From Anaerotignum faecicola (GTDB lineage: Bacteria; Bacillota; Clostridia; Lachnospirales; Anaerotignaceae), in the NCBI RefSeq assembly GCF_003865035.1, contig NZ_BHVZ01000001.1, positions 930,001 through 994,000 of the forward strand: a stretch of 64,000 bases of DNA, given 5' to 3'. Shown here piece after piece: positions 42,639 to 51,033 of this stretch. The notes beneath the pieces were generated by a model that made no database searches, was not told where the DNA came from, and saw only the letters and a program-made list of their open reading frames with translations. Both the position numbers and the translations under genes were made by a program. Each line of letters opens with the position of its first letter. Within the stretch, counting starts at the first letter, position 1.

Positions 42639-43838
42639 TTATTTGCCGCCTTTTGCTTTGTATGCTTCGATACCTTTGCCCAGCAGTTCAATACCTCTAG
42701 CCATATCTTCAGCTTTCAGGATGTAAGCGATACGCAGTTCGTCTCTGCCCAGACCGGGTGTTGCGTAGAAGCCTTCAGCGGGAGCGTACATAACTGTTTC
42801 ATTGTTTTCTCTGAATTCGTTCAGCAGGAACAGCAGCAGATCTTCTGTATTTTCAACAGGCAGTTTGCATGTGATGTAGAAAGCGCCGCCGGGTTTCTGG
42901 CAAACAACGCCGGGAATCTTCATCAGTGCATCATAAGCAACGTCTCTTCTGTGTTCATATTCTGCTCTTACGCTATTGAAGAAGTCAGCAGGCAGTTTGT
43001 ACATTGCTGTTGCGCCAACCATGTCCAGAGTAGGAACACACAGACGGCCCATAGCAATCTTGAATACCTGTGCCATGAATTCTTTGTTTTTGCAAACCAT
43101 GCAGCCGATACGAGCGCCGCAAGCGGAGAATCTCTTGGAAACGGAGTCGATGATGATAACTCTGTCTTCGATGTCAGCCAGCTGACCGAAGGATGTCATT
43201 TCTCTGCCGTCGTAAGCGAATTCTCTGTAAACTTCGTCAGCCAGGATCCACAGATCATGTTCTTTAGCGAAGTCAGCGATCACTCTCATGTCTTCTCTGG
43301 ACAGGATGCAGCCTGTAGGGTTACCGGGGTTAACGATGGAAATCATTTTTGTCTTATCTGTAACAACTGCTTCCAGTCTTTCCTTGATTGCATATTTGTA
43401 GCCTTCTTCAGCGTATGTTGTAACGGGTTTTACAACACCGTCAGCAGCCTGAATGAATGTCAGGTAGTTTGTGTAGTAGGGTTCAGCTACGATAACTTCA
43501 TCACCGGGGTTGATGATGGACAGGAATGTCAGTGTCAGCGCTTCGGAACCACCTGCTGTGATCAGAACATCGTTTCTTTCCAGATTCATGTCGAATCTCT
43601 TGAAGTAATCAACGATAGCGTCCTGCAGTTCGGGCAGACCCCAAGAACCAGCGTAAGCCAGTACCTTCTGGTCAAAGCCTTTAACTGCTTCCCAGAATAC
43701 GGAAGGTGTTTCGATATCGGGCTGACCGATGTTCAGGTGGTAAATCTTAACGCCTGCTGCTTCAGCTGCGTCAGCCATAGGGTTAAATTTTCTAATAGGG
43801 GAGTTCTGCATTGCCTGCACTCTGTCGGAAATTCTCAT
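42639..43838 (-). CDS. Class I/II pyridoxal-phosphate aminotransferase
   Basis: ATG 43838 (MRISDRVQAMQNSPIRKFNP) has AGGAG upstream; 399 residues. Signature segments are YHLNIGQPDIETP, LITAGGSEALTLTF, VNPGNPTGCILS, ILADEVYREFAYDG and the PLP lysine in DSVSKRFSACGARIG. The layout fits aspartate-type aminotransferases of the fold-type I family; the true amino acid cannot be fixed from sequence. Codon use is biased to a few codons, which suggests high expression. Confidence 0.9.
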   Translation of the reverse strand: MRISDRVQAMQNSPIRKFNPMADAAEAAGVKIYHLNIGQPDIETPSVFWEAVKGFDQKVLAYAGSWGLPELQDAIVDYFKRFDMNLERNDVLITAGGSEALTLTFLSIINPGDEVIVAEPYYTNYLTFIQAADGVVKPVTTYAEEGYKYAIKERLEAVVTDKTKMISIVNPGNPTGCILSREDMRVIADFAKEHDLWILADEVYREFAYDGREMTSFGQLADIEDRVIIIDSVSKRFSACGARIGCMVCKNKEFMAQVFKIAMGRLCVPTLDMVGATAMYKLPADFFNSVRAEYEHRRDVAYDALMKIPGVVCQKPGGAFYITCKLPVENTEDLLLFLLNEFRENNETVMYAPAEGFYATPGLGRDELRIAYILKAEDMARGIELLGKGIEAYKAKGGK

Positions 43839-44376
43839 GTTTTTCACTTCTCCTTTTGATATAGATATTTTGTATTTGAAGAACTGCGTACTCTTCTCGG
43901 AGGATCTTCGGCTCATTCTGCAGATACGCGCAACCCACATCCTGAAAAAAAGTTCAGCGTGTATCCAATCGCACAATGAATTCCTGAAAATCCCTACCCG
44001 AATACAGTATCAGTATACCACTTTTCCGGAGAAAGGCAAGGGGTACTGTGAAATTTTCTACAAACTCAGGTATTTTTGTATAGTTTTTCGTACATTTTTT
44101 TGAACGATGCGAAAAAATGTCCAACCGCATTCTGTGAAAAAGAGGAAAACAGACTGAAAAATAGTTCATTTTCTCTTTTTTGGGTAAAGTAAAATACGCT
44201 TTTATTGGCAAAAATGAAAACTGAACAATATCAGATGAAAAATTTTCCTGCTCTTTGTTTCCTTCGCACAGGAAAAACAAAAAATCGTACTGTTATATTT
44301 TTATTCAATTAAACAAAAAATCCCTTTCATCTGAAAGGGATAAAAATATTGACAAAGTTATTTTGATGCCGCGGAA
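43839..44376 (-). promoter_or_regulatory. Long leader and promoter of the aminotransferase gene
   Basis: No gene is found in this 540-base AT-rich stretch. A good promoter is at 44012-44039: TTGCCT, 16-base spacer, TATACT on the minus strand. This leaves a leader of about 165 bases. I found no T-box or known riboswitch motif in it. Confidence 0.6.
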
Positions 44377-44634
44377 GGGTTCGGGAAACAAACTGTTCAT
44401 TACTTTGCTACGCAAAGCAGGCTTTGCCTGCCGCCCCTTCTTGGGCGGTAAGTAGTTTCCCGAATAAAATCCGCAGGCGGCATGGCAGTTTGCTGACAAA
44501 CCAGCCCAAAGGGCTGCTGCTACGCAGTGCCAGTAGTTCCGCTGAGGAAAACGGGAAGTTTCAAGGCTTTTAGCCGATGGAACTTATCCGTTTATTCTTC
44601 TGTTTCAACAAGTCGAAATCCTGATTTCGACTTA
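44377..44634. repeat. Structured intergenic repeat, copy B
   Basis: It shares with copy A (38795-38937), in the same order: GGGTTCGGG, TTCCCGAAT, TCCGCAGGCGG, TAGTTCCGC.GAGGAAAACG, CGTTTATTC.TCTGT and the 24-bp terminal palindrome (44610-44633). It is longer because stem arms are extended by extra hairpins (44401-44455 and 44480-44530). Its right edge supplies the stop codon of the endolysin gene. Confidence 0.75.
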
Positions 44635-45264
44635 GGGGGCGACTGTGTCGACCCCAGTAGGCTTGTCTGCCAAGACCGGTGCCTTTCCCCTGTTGCCGAC
44701 CGCTAAGCCTAAAATCTCCGCAATATCTCTGGTCTTCAGGTATGTTACGCCGTCCTTGCGGATGAGGCTGACGGTATACGCCTTATCATTATAAAAAATC
44801 GTTTCCTTTGTAACCATTTCGTCCTCCTTTCTTTCATAGGCAATGTCCTTCAAGCGGAACCAATGCGTAAAGCCGCTGCCCGCAACAGCGCCGATTCGCA
44901 CGCCATAGGCACTGCCGTCCGCCGCGATGTATTTTCCGCCGCCGATGTAAATGCCGATATGCCCCTTGCGCCAGACCGCCGCCCCAATGGGTGCCTGCCC
45001 GATGGTCGCGATGGGGAATACCGCATCTGCTGTGTCATGATAGCCCTGCGAATTGCGGAGGATGCCTGTCCCCCACGAAATCAGACCACTGCAATCTACA
45101 CAAACCTGCCCGATTTTCGCCGCGTCGCTCTCCCAGACCAGAGGACCAAAGAGGATTCTCAGTCGGTCATACGTCTTTTGTGTCAGCACCTCGCCCTTCA
45201 TGCCATAAACATAAGGCGTGCCAAGCTTTCCTCTCGCAAATGCAACCAATTCATGCCCCGTCAT
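44632..45264 (-). CDS. Prophage endolysin, NlpC/P60-type peptidase
   Basis: The 210-residue protein has the NlpC/P60 catalytic set: Cys in CVDCSGLISWGTG, His in WRKGHIGIYIGGGKY, with YVYGMKGEVLTQKTYDRL before it. A C-terminal helical region follows (TYLKTRDIAEILGL). It hydrolyses peptidoglycan peptides. The stop codon lies in the border of the structured repeat, so the C-terminus could be altered. It overlaps the holin gene by four bases. Confidence 0.85.
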   Translation of the reverse strand: MTGHELVAFARGKLGTPYVYGMKGEVLTQKTYDRLRILFGPLVWESDAAKIGQVCVDCSGLISWGTGILRNSQGYHDTADAVFPIATIGQAPIGAAVWRKGHIGIYIGGGKYIAADGSAYGVRIGAVAGSGFTHWFRLKDIAYERKEDEMVTKETIFYNDKAYTVSLIRKDGVTYLKTRDIAEILGLAVGNRGKAPVLADKPTGVDTVAP

Positions 45265-45482
45265 TCCGCATCCCCCTTTTCCTGTGTCACTTCCTGTGTC
45301 ATGCTTTTCCTGTGCTGTGTGCCGAAATAAAATGCAATCACAATCGAAAAAATATTCAGAAACTGCCCACCGTCAATGCGGCTTGTGACTGCCAGAACAG
45401 AAAATACCAGCGTCAGCACCAATGTTACAATACTTTTCACCGTCAGCAGATTTCCGACGGCTTCTCTCCAGAATTCCTTCAT
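45261..45482 (-). CDS. Phage holin-like protein
   Basis: ATG 45482 (MKEFWREAVGNLLTVKSIVT) has GGGGG seven bases upstream; an ATG at 45500 overlaps the upstream stop. The 73-residue protein has two hydrophobic stretches (TLVLTLVFSVLAVTS and FLNIFSIVIAFYFG) and a charged tail, as in small phage holins. It is between a small membrane protein and the endolysin. Confidence 0.75.
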   Translation of the reverse strand: MKEFWREAVGNLLTVKSIVTLVLTLVFSVLAVTSRIDGGQFLNIFSIVIAFYFGTQHRKSMTQEVTQEKGDAE

Positions 45483-45496
45483 TTCATTTCCCCCTT

Positions 45497-45766
45497 TCAT
45501 TCGTGCGCCGATTGATTCAGATGCTTTTCCAGTCTCTGATAGGCATCACTGACATTGCCGTTTGCGCCAAGCTGCTTGAGCCCGTCCAGTGTTGCCAAAA
45601 GCCCGTAGCATATAACGCACTGCTCCTTTTTGATGTTCTCGATTTCCGCCTGCTGTGCCTTCTGCTGCTCCATCCAGTGAAAGCTGCGGTAAAGCAGGGC
45701 TCCAAGCGTGCCTAATGCTCCCAGAACGGTCGCAAAGCGGATAATCGTGTCCCCTGTAACATACAT
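45497..45766 (-). CDS. Small phage membrane protein upstream of holin
   Basis: The 89-residue protein starts at ATG 45766 with GAGGAG upstream. One membrane helix (IIRFATVLGALGTLGALLY) is followed by a coiled coil (WMEQQKAQQAEIENIKKEQC) and a polar tail. The position suggests a third lysis-cassette part such as an XhlA-like accessory; this is inference. Confidence 0.65.
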   Translation of the reverse strand: MYVTGDTIIRFATVLGALGTLGALLYRSFHWMEQQKAQQAEIENIKKEQCVICYGLLATLDGLKQLGANGNVSDAYQRLEKHLNQSAHE

Positions 45767-45930
45767 TTTGCTCTCCTCCTTTCTGTCATGGAGAATAGCA
45801 GCTGCCAAGTCTCAGGGAGTCTCAAGGTATAAAAAAAGACGTTTCGGGGAATCGAAACGCCAAAAAGCTTCCTATTAAAATATGATTTGCATTGCGCCAC
45901 AAAAAAGGGTTCTTTTTTCACAAAAGAAAA

Positions 45931-45954
45931 AAGGCTACCATTTTTGATAGCCTT
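45931..45954 (-). terminator. Terminator beside the outermost tRNA-Ser fragment
   Basis: AAGGCTA (45931-45937) pairs with TAGCCTT (45948-45954), followed on the minus strand by TTTTTTC. It replaces, in the same position, the different terminator found after the intact tRNA-Ser. Confidence 0.65.
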
Positions 45955-45961
45955 TTCCATT

Positions 45962-46117
45962 ACGGAGATGGAGGGATTTGAACTGCCCACCTCGAAATAT
46001 AGTCGCGCATTTTCCCTCGCTTTGCTCTGTCGTTGCGCTCCTTATTTCTCGCAGTTTCGGGCTCCCTCCTCCTGCCACCGGCAGCGGTCGCCCTCTACTC
46101 CCGCGCCACCGTGGCGC
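45962..46117. repeat. 156-bp direct repeat, copy 1 (carries tRNA-Ser 3' end)
   Basis: Identical, base for base, to 46341-46496. It begins with the last 22 bases of tRNA-Ser(GCT) in minus orientation and ends with the palindrome GCGCCAC/GTGGCGC. Together with the terminator block it forms a 210-bp tandem unit, here split by the insertion at 46119-46287. Confidence 0.9.
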
Positions 46118-46118
46118 A

Positions 46119-46287
46119 AAGGTGTGCCCCAATAAGAAAACATGAAGAAAATGAAATAGCGGAAAGGCTACGGATACAAGGAAGTTTCCCGCAGGCATCC
46201 TTTGACTTAGGCTGTCAAGGAAAACTGACGTAGTAGACGTACCTTTCAGCATTTCAGAATTCATGGTTTCTTATCTGGGCGCACCTT
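46119..46287. mobile_element. 169-bp MITE-like insertion
   Basis: Imperfect 23-bp terminal inverted repeats (19 of 23 match) start AAGGTGTGCCCC at 46119 and AAGGTGCGCCCA at 46287 on the opposite strand. The second 210-bp tandem unit shows the empty site: GTGGCGC is followed directly by TTCGGGTTCC there, but here by this insert and then GGGTTCC. It has no coding capacity. Confidence 0.75.
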
Positions 46288-46289
46288 AT

Positions 46290-46340
46290 GGGTTCCATTT
46301 TGCAAAATAAAAAAGACTATCCTTCGATAGTCTCTTTTCT
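46290..46340 (-). terminator. Repeated tRNA-type terminator, copy 1
   Basis: The hairpin GACTAT-ccttcg-ATAGTC flanked by A's and T's is identical to 46500-46550. It sits beside a tRNA-Ser 3' fragment. Confidence 0.8.
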
Positions 46341-46496
46341 ACGGAGATGGAGGGATTTGAACTGCCCACCTCGAAATATAGTCGCGCATTTTCCCTCGCT
46401 TTGCTCTGTCGTTGCGCTCCTTATTTCTCGCAGTTTCGGGCTCCCTCCTCCTGCCACCGGCAGCGGTCGCCCTCTACTCCCGCGCCACCGTGGCGC
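46341..46496. repeat. 156-bp direct repeat, copy 2 (carries tRNA-Ser 3' end)
   Basis: Identical to 45962-46117. The first 22 bases equal the 3' end of the intact tRNA-Ser at 46551, so it behaves like a duplicated attachment core. No gene is inside. Confidence 0.9.
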
Positions 46497-46499
46497 TTC

Positions 46500-46550
46500 G
46501 GGTTCCATTTTGCAAAATAAAAAAGACTATCCTTCGATAGTCTCTTTTCT
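46500..46550 (-). terminator. Terminator of tRNA-Ser
   Basis: GACTAT/ATAGTC hairpin with an A-rich left side; on the minus strand it is followed by TTTTTTATTTT. It directly follows the tRNA 3' end. Confidence 0.85.
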
Positions 46551-46551
46551 A

Positions 46552-46639
46552 CGGAGATGGAGGGATTTGAACCCTCGCGCCACGTTAATGACCTATACCC
46601 TTAGCAGGGGCACCTCTTCAGCCTCTTGAGTACATCTCC
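46552..46639 (-). tRNA. tRNA-Ser(GCT)
   Basis: On the minus strand the acceptor GGAGATG/CATCTCC, D arm CTC...GAG, anticodon arm TGCCC-CTGCTAA-GGGTA (anticodon GCT), a long class II variable arm and T arm GAGGG-TTCAAAT-CCCTC are all present. CCA is not encoded. Its 3' end is duplicated twice to the left as attachment-like fragments. Confidence 0.95.
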
Positions 46640-46720
46640 ACAAAACGCCTACTGCAATAGTTAGTATATCAAAAACACCCCCTGTTGTCAAATACTTTTT
46701 CGCAAACGGGACAAAAAAAT

Positions 46721-46746
46721 GGCGTTCACCATTTCTGATGAACGCC
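46721..46746 (-). terminator. Terminator after the BspA-like surface gene
   Basis: GGCGTTCA (46721-46728) and TGAACGCC (46739-46746) form a stem followed on the minus strand by ATTTTTTT. Confidence 0.85.
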
Positions 46747-46754
46747 GAATTGCC

Positions 46755-49403
46755 TTATCGAGCGGTTTTGATTGTCACTGTTTTGGTTGCCTCATCCCAA
46801 GCAACCTCTGCGCCAAGCTCATCTGCCACGAAGCGCACGGGTACGAAAGTACGTCCGTCGATGATAACAGGTGCAACGCCGTATTTTTCAAGCATCTTGC
46901 CGATGGTCATCTTGATTTCCTTATCGTTGATGGAGAGCGTAACCTCTTTGGTCGCGCCGTTCCAATCCACCTTGCCGCCCAGAGCCTCGGTGATAATTCT
47001 GATAGGCACCAGAGTTCTGTCATTGCGGATGACGGGTGCAGCATCGTAAATCACCGCTTCGTTATCCACGTTAACGATACGGCTGCCGATTTGCAGCTTA
47101 ATGGTCTTGCCTGCTTCAGCCGCGTTGCTGTCATCTGCCGCATCCTTCTGCACGAATGTCGCATCCACGGAAACCTTGCCGACGGGCATGGTAAATGTGT
47201 ATTCGTTATTGTTCACCTTTTTCAGCTTTACGGCGCTGTTGTTTTTGTCCTTTACCGTCATCTTGTCCAGCTGATAGCCGCTGTCGGGGGTTGCCTTGAT
47301 GGTCACTGTTTCGCCGGCTTCTGCCTTCGCGGGGGTAACGGAGATTTCGCCGTTTTCCGTCTTACCTGTGCTTACGCCGTAGGTCGGGGCGGAGGTGTCA
47401 GAGGAAGAAGAACCGGATTTTCTGCGTGTTACGGAAACAACACAGCTTGCAGGTTCATAATTGCCGCCCATGTCTGTTGTAAATGTATACTCCATAGTTG
47501 CATTCGGCAAAGAAGCCTTTAAGCCCTCTACCTTAATGCTGTCAACGTCGCATACAACCTTTGCTGTATCTCCGTTGCAAACGCCGTCAACCGTAAATGT
47601 AACACTGCCTGCGCCTTTCAATGTGCTATTATCTACAGTTAATTCTACCTTCTTGGGTGCAACTGTAAAAGGAATCGTTTTTGCAGCTTCTTCGCTGTCA
47701 GCCCACTTATAATTATCTGCATCCTTCAAGGTTAAAACAACATCATACACACCGGCATTCTTTCCGCCTTCATTCTTTGTAACATCATAATCAGCTGTTG
47801 CGGTTACATCTGCTTTCAATACTGTGCCGTTATAGATCTTGCTTTCCACCGTAGGCACTGCCACTTCTTTCTTTGTAATGGAAATTGCTGTCGCACTGCT
47901 TACGGCTGTTTTGCCTTCTGCATCCGTAATCTTAACGGTATAGCTTCCGCTGTCCGCAACATTTTTCGCGGTATATGTAGCTTTTGTTGCGCCTTCAATA
48001 GCTACGCCGTTCTTCTGCCACTGATATGTAACACCGGAAACAGACGTTGCCGCTGTGAGAGTAACATTCCCGCCGTCATACTGCTTTGTCGCATTGCCTG
48101 TTACGGAAACTGTAGGTGCATTCAGCTTCCACTGCGCATAAACGGTAATATCCGCGGTCGTGGGAATAATATCACTAACCGCATAGGCAGTGCCTTTGCC
48201 ATCTTTCGCTGTGTTCCATCCGGTAAATGTATAACCGGCACGTCTAAAGCTGCTTGCTTTTGCAAGATGCTCATTTCCTTTAATTTCAGCATACGTTTTT
48301 GCCGTTACACCGCTGATATTCGCATCATAAGTAACTTCAATCGTATTTGTAGAATCCTTCAAAGTCCATTTTGCATAATAATTTTCGCTGTCCTTAGGCT
48401 TACCTGTATATGCCGCATCGGAAAAGTCTGCGTTTTTGTGCCATTCCACAGTATAGCCCGGACGAGAAACAGCCTCAAAACCTGTCTTTGTCATATCAAC
48501 TGTTCCGCCGTTTGTCACATAGCAGGTTTTAGTCACAGAACCGGCTTTATTTTTAGCTAATAAGGCATTTAAGATGTCGTTGTTATTTACATAAATATCC
48601 TTATGATTATTTGCCCATTCAGGTGCCACTTCGCCTTCTTTAGTATTATACCAGTTATTGATGCACCAATCCCCGATGGTAAAATCAGAAGAATAGACAT
48701 CACTCATATCATAAATTTTCACAGGTGTTCTCTGGAAAGCACCGACACCAAGCGTTTTTACTCCGCCGGGAAGATACATTTTCAGCACCCTTGTATCATA
48801 AAACGCACCGTCTTCAATTGTTTCAAGTTTAGAATTCTTTGAAATATTTACCTCTGCAAGAGAAGTACATCTATTGAATGCCTGTTTCCCAATAACTGTT
48901 ACGCTGTCCGGAATTGCAATGCTTGTAATGCTTGTCTGTTGAAAAGCACGATTCCCGATTGTTTCAAGTTTAGAATTCTTTGAAATATTTACCTCCGTAA
49001 GAGAAGTGCATCCGTTAAATGCCTGTTCCCCGATAGCTGTTACGCTGTCCGGAATCGTAATACTTGTAATATTTGTATGTTCAAAAGCATGGTTCCCGAT
49101 TTTTGTAATACCGTTTCCGATTTCAAGAGTTTCCAAATTGGTACATTCACTTAAGAAATTATTGGGAATATTCTTTACACCGTCACCAAGCTTTACCTCT
49201 TTAAGAGTAGCCTTTTTCTCTTTCAAATTGAAATTGATTGTCCCTGCTCCCAGTTCAAAGGTTTCCAAGGGTGCGGCACCGGGATAGTCTTTTCCCCAAG
49301 TCCCTACAGTATCAGAAGAAAGAACCAAGCCCTCATCCCCTTCGATTTTAAGGGATTTCAGAGAAGGACAGTTGATAAATACACCCCTCCCCATGGATTT
49401 CAC
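46755..49403 (-). pseudogene. BspA-like surface protein, C-terminal part after a frameshift
   Basis: This 882-codon frame continues the protein begun at 50656. It holds BspA-type leucine-rich repeats (ITSITIPDSVTAIGEQAFNG and similar, about residues 80-220), InlB-type repeats (YTFTGWNTAKDGKGTAYAVS), Ig-like units (YQWQKNGVAIEGATKATYTA) and, at the C-terminus, two stalk repeats (NDRTLVPIRIITEALGGKVD; DGRTFVPVRFVADELGAEVA). The in-frame sequence extends upstream of its first ATG as SNAFGGCEKLESVELGK, showing that the true start lies in the other frame. Surface exposure is inferred from the domains. Confidence 0.85.
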
Positions 49404-49414
49404 TTTACCAAGCT

Positions 49415-50656
49415 CTACGGATTCCAGCTTTTCGCATCCGCCGAAGGCATTCGAGCCCCAATACTCTCTACTTCTCCCTCAAAGATAATTTTCTTTAACT
49501 CTTTCAGCTGATAAGCGAAAAGGTCGGGCAGTTCCTTTACATCATTCCGAATAATCAGAGTTTTTACGCCGCTTCCAGTTAATACAACACTGGACGTTTT
49601 GCCGCCGTTTGGATTCTCGCCGCTATAAAAGTCCACATTCCCCGGATAGGTAAATGTATCAATATTTGCCAGATTACTCATACCATAGGGGCCTACTTCT
49701 TTTATATCCTTCAAACCATCGTCAAAATTGATTGTGTCAAATCCCGTTCCGCGGAATGCTGCTGTACAGATGGTATCAATCCATTCCGGCAGAGCAAGCT
49801 CACCGGTGTAGGTTTTTCCATCTACTATACAGGTATTCAGACTTTTATCTTTGTCAAAAAATCCGTAAGGAACGGCACTGCCTGTCAGCATTTCATGACC
49901 CGGTATCCAATAATCCGAAACATTTTTAGGCTTGAAATTTGTAAAATCAACCGTCGTAATCAAAGGGCAGTACGAATAAACACCGCTGCCGTAATGGGTT
50001 ACGTTTTCATTAAATGTAATTGTCCCATTCAGCGCCAAATAAGAAAATGCATCTGTACCGATTCCTGTAATGCCATCTTCTACAATAACCTTTGTGATTG
50101 GAACAACCTCCTGTGTTGTTCTGTCAGCCTCGACATCGCTGAGTAAGGCTCTTCTCCAAGGAGCAATATCCCCCTCAAAGCTATCAATCGTAATATTTTT
50201 CCCGTAGTAATCTGCAATGTTGCCTTCGCCCGAAATGGTTAGGGTATAGCCACCTACTTCTTCGTATCCGTCCTCGGCTGTTGTTGCGTAGGAATATCCG
50301 TTTTCTTCCGCCTTGCGGTATAATGTATCGTTATTCTTTACCAGTTCCCACGAAACCTCATCTTCTTCCGTTGCACCGCAGTCCCCTTTTGCAAAAACTT
50401 CCCCTTCTGCAACGGCAGTTTCTTGGTCATCATCAGAAGCTGCGGAAATTCCATCTTCTATCTTTTCTTCCTTTACGGACTGCTCAGTCTTTTCCTGCTC
50501 TTCCTTCGCAGATTTTTCCCCTTTCTGCTCGTCCTGCTCCACCGTTTTCTCCTGTGCCTGAGGGTCGTCCGTCCCCTCCGCCGCGAATGCCGGCACAGAA
50601 ACCATACTTGCCGCTACGGTCAGCGCAAGTGCCTTCGCATAATAATTTTTCTTCAT
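49415..50656 (-). pseudogene. BspA-like surface protein, N-terminal part before a frameshift
   Basis: ATG 50656 has GGGAGG upstream and a signal peptide (MKKNYYAKALALTVAASMVS, cleavage near AFA-AEG). A Glu/Lys-rich region (residues 25-75) and the first leucine-rich repeats follow (ITKVIVEDGITGIGTDAFSY). The frame ends at 49415 after reading SIGARMPSADAKSWNP, which is out of frame; adding one G at the GGGG run (49456-49459) restores SIG.SNAFGGCEKLESVELG. The full protein would be near 1,300 residues. Expression is under the c-di-GMP riboswitch upstream. Confidence 0.85.
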
Positions 50657-50732
50657 ATTTTTTCCTCCCTTTATCTGTACTTTCTTTATACCCAATGCGA
50701 ATAAATTCCTTTTTTCTTCACAAACAGAAAAA

Positions 50733-50755
50733 GCACCGCCCCTATCCGGCAATGC
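50733..50755 (-). terminator. Riboswitch-controlled terminator
   Basis: On the minus strand GCATTGCC and GGCGGTGC (50755-50748 and 50740-50733) pair and TTTTTC follows. It lies between the c-di-GMP aptamer and the surface protein gene, in expression-platform position. Confidence 0.75.
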
Positions 50756-50761
50756 TCGTTT

Positions 50762-50840
50762 TTTTGCAGCTGGCTGCCAGTTGAAAGGCCCTGTAGCTTT
50801 GCGTCATAGGCTTTCGCCTACTTTGCCGAATTATGCTTGT
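50762..50840 (-). ncRNA. c-di-GMP-I (GEMM) riboswitch
   Basis: The minus strand shows the GEMM-I core in order: GGCAAAG, a GGCGAAAGCC stem-loop of the GNRA type, the invariant GACGCAAAGC, CAGGGCC, and the receptor side GGCAGCCAGCTGC. This matches the aptamer consensus. The terminator follows at 50733-50755. Its left arm (TTGCCGGAT) can pair with aptamer 5' bases ATTCGGCAA (50823-50831), so an off-switch is predicted: ligand frees the terminator. Confidence 0.88.
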
Positions 50841-50990
50841 TTTCTGCGGAATTTATTATTTTATGCAATTTGAATTATGGCAAAAAGGGATTTCTATTAC
50901 AACCTTAATTTATAAAAAATATCCTAATTTGTAATATTTTTTCGTAAGAGGGTGGTTTTGTTTCGTTTAAAGGCACTACAATAAAAAAGA

Positions 50991-51012
50991 AGGCAACCCA
51001 TTTGGGTTGCCT
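50991..51012 (-). terminator. Terminator after hcp
   Basis: AGGCAACCC (50991-50999) and GGGTTGCCT (51004-51012) form a nine-pair stem followed on the minus strand by TCTTTTTT. Confidence 0.88.
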
Positions 51013-51033
51013 TTTCATGAGAGATATCTTATT

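Noticed and set aside
43839-44100. T-box leader before the aminotransferase
   Set aside because: No T-box core sequence or matching specifier hairpin was seen in the leader.
45962-46362. Two additional tRNA-Ser genes
   Set aside because: Only 22 bases of the 3' end match; anticodon arm, variable arm and 5' acceptor strand are absent.
46317-46508. Small minus-strand frame of 63 codons in the tandem repeat
   Set aside because: It runs through terminators and tRNA fragments and exists only because the repeat has no stop in that frame.
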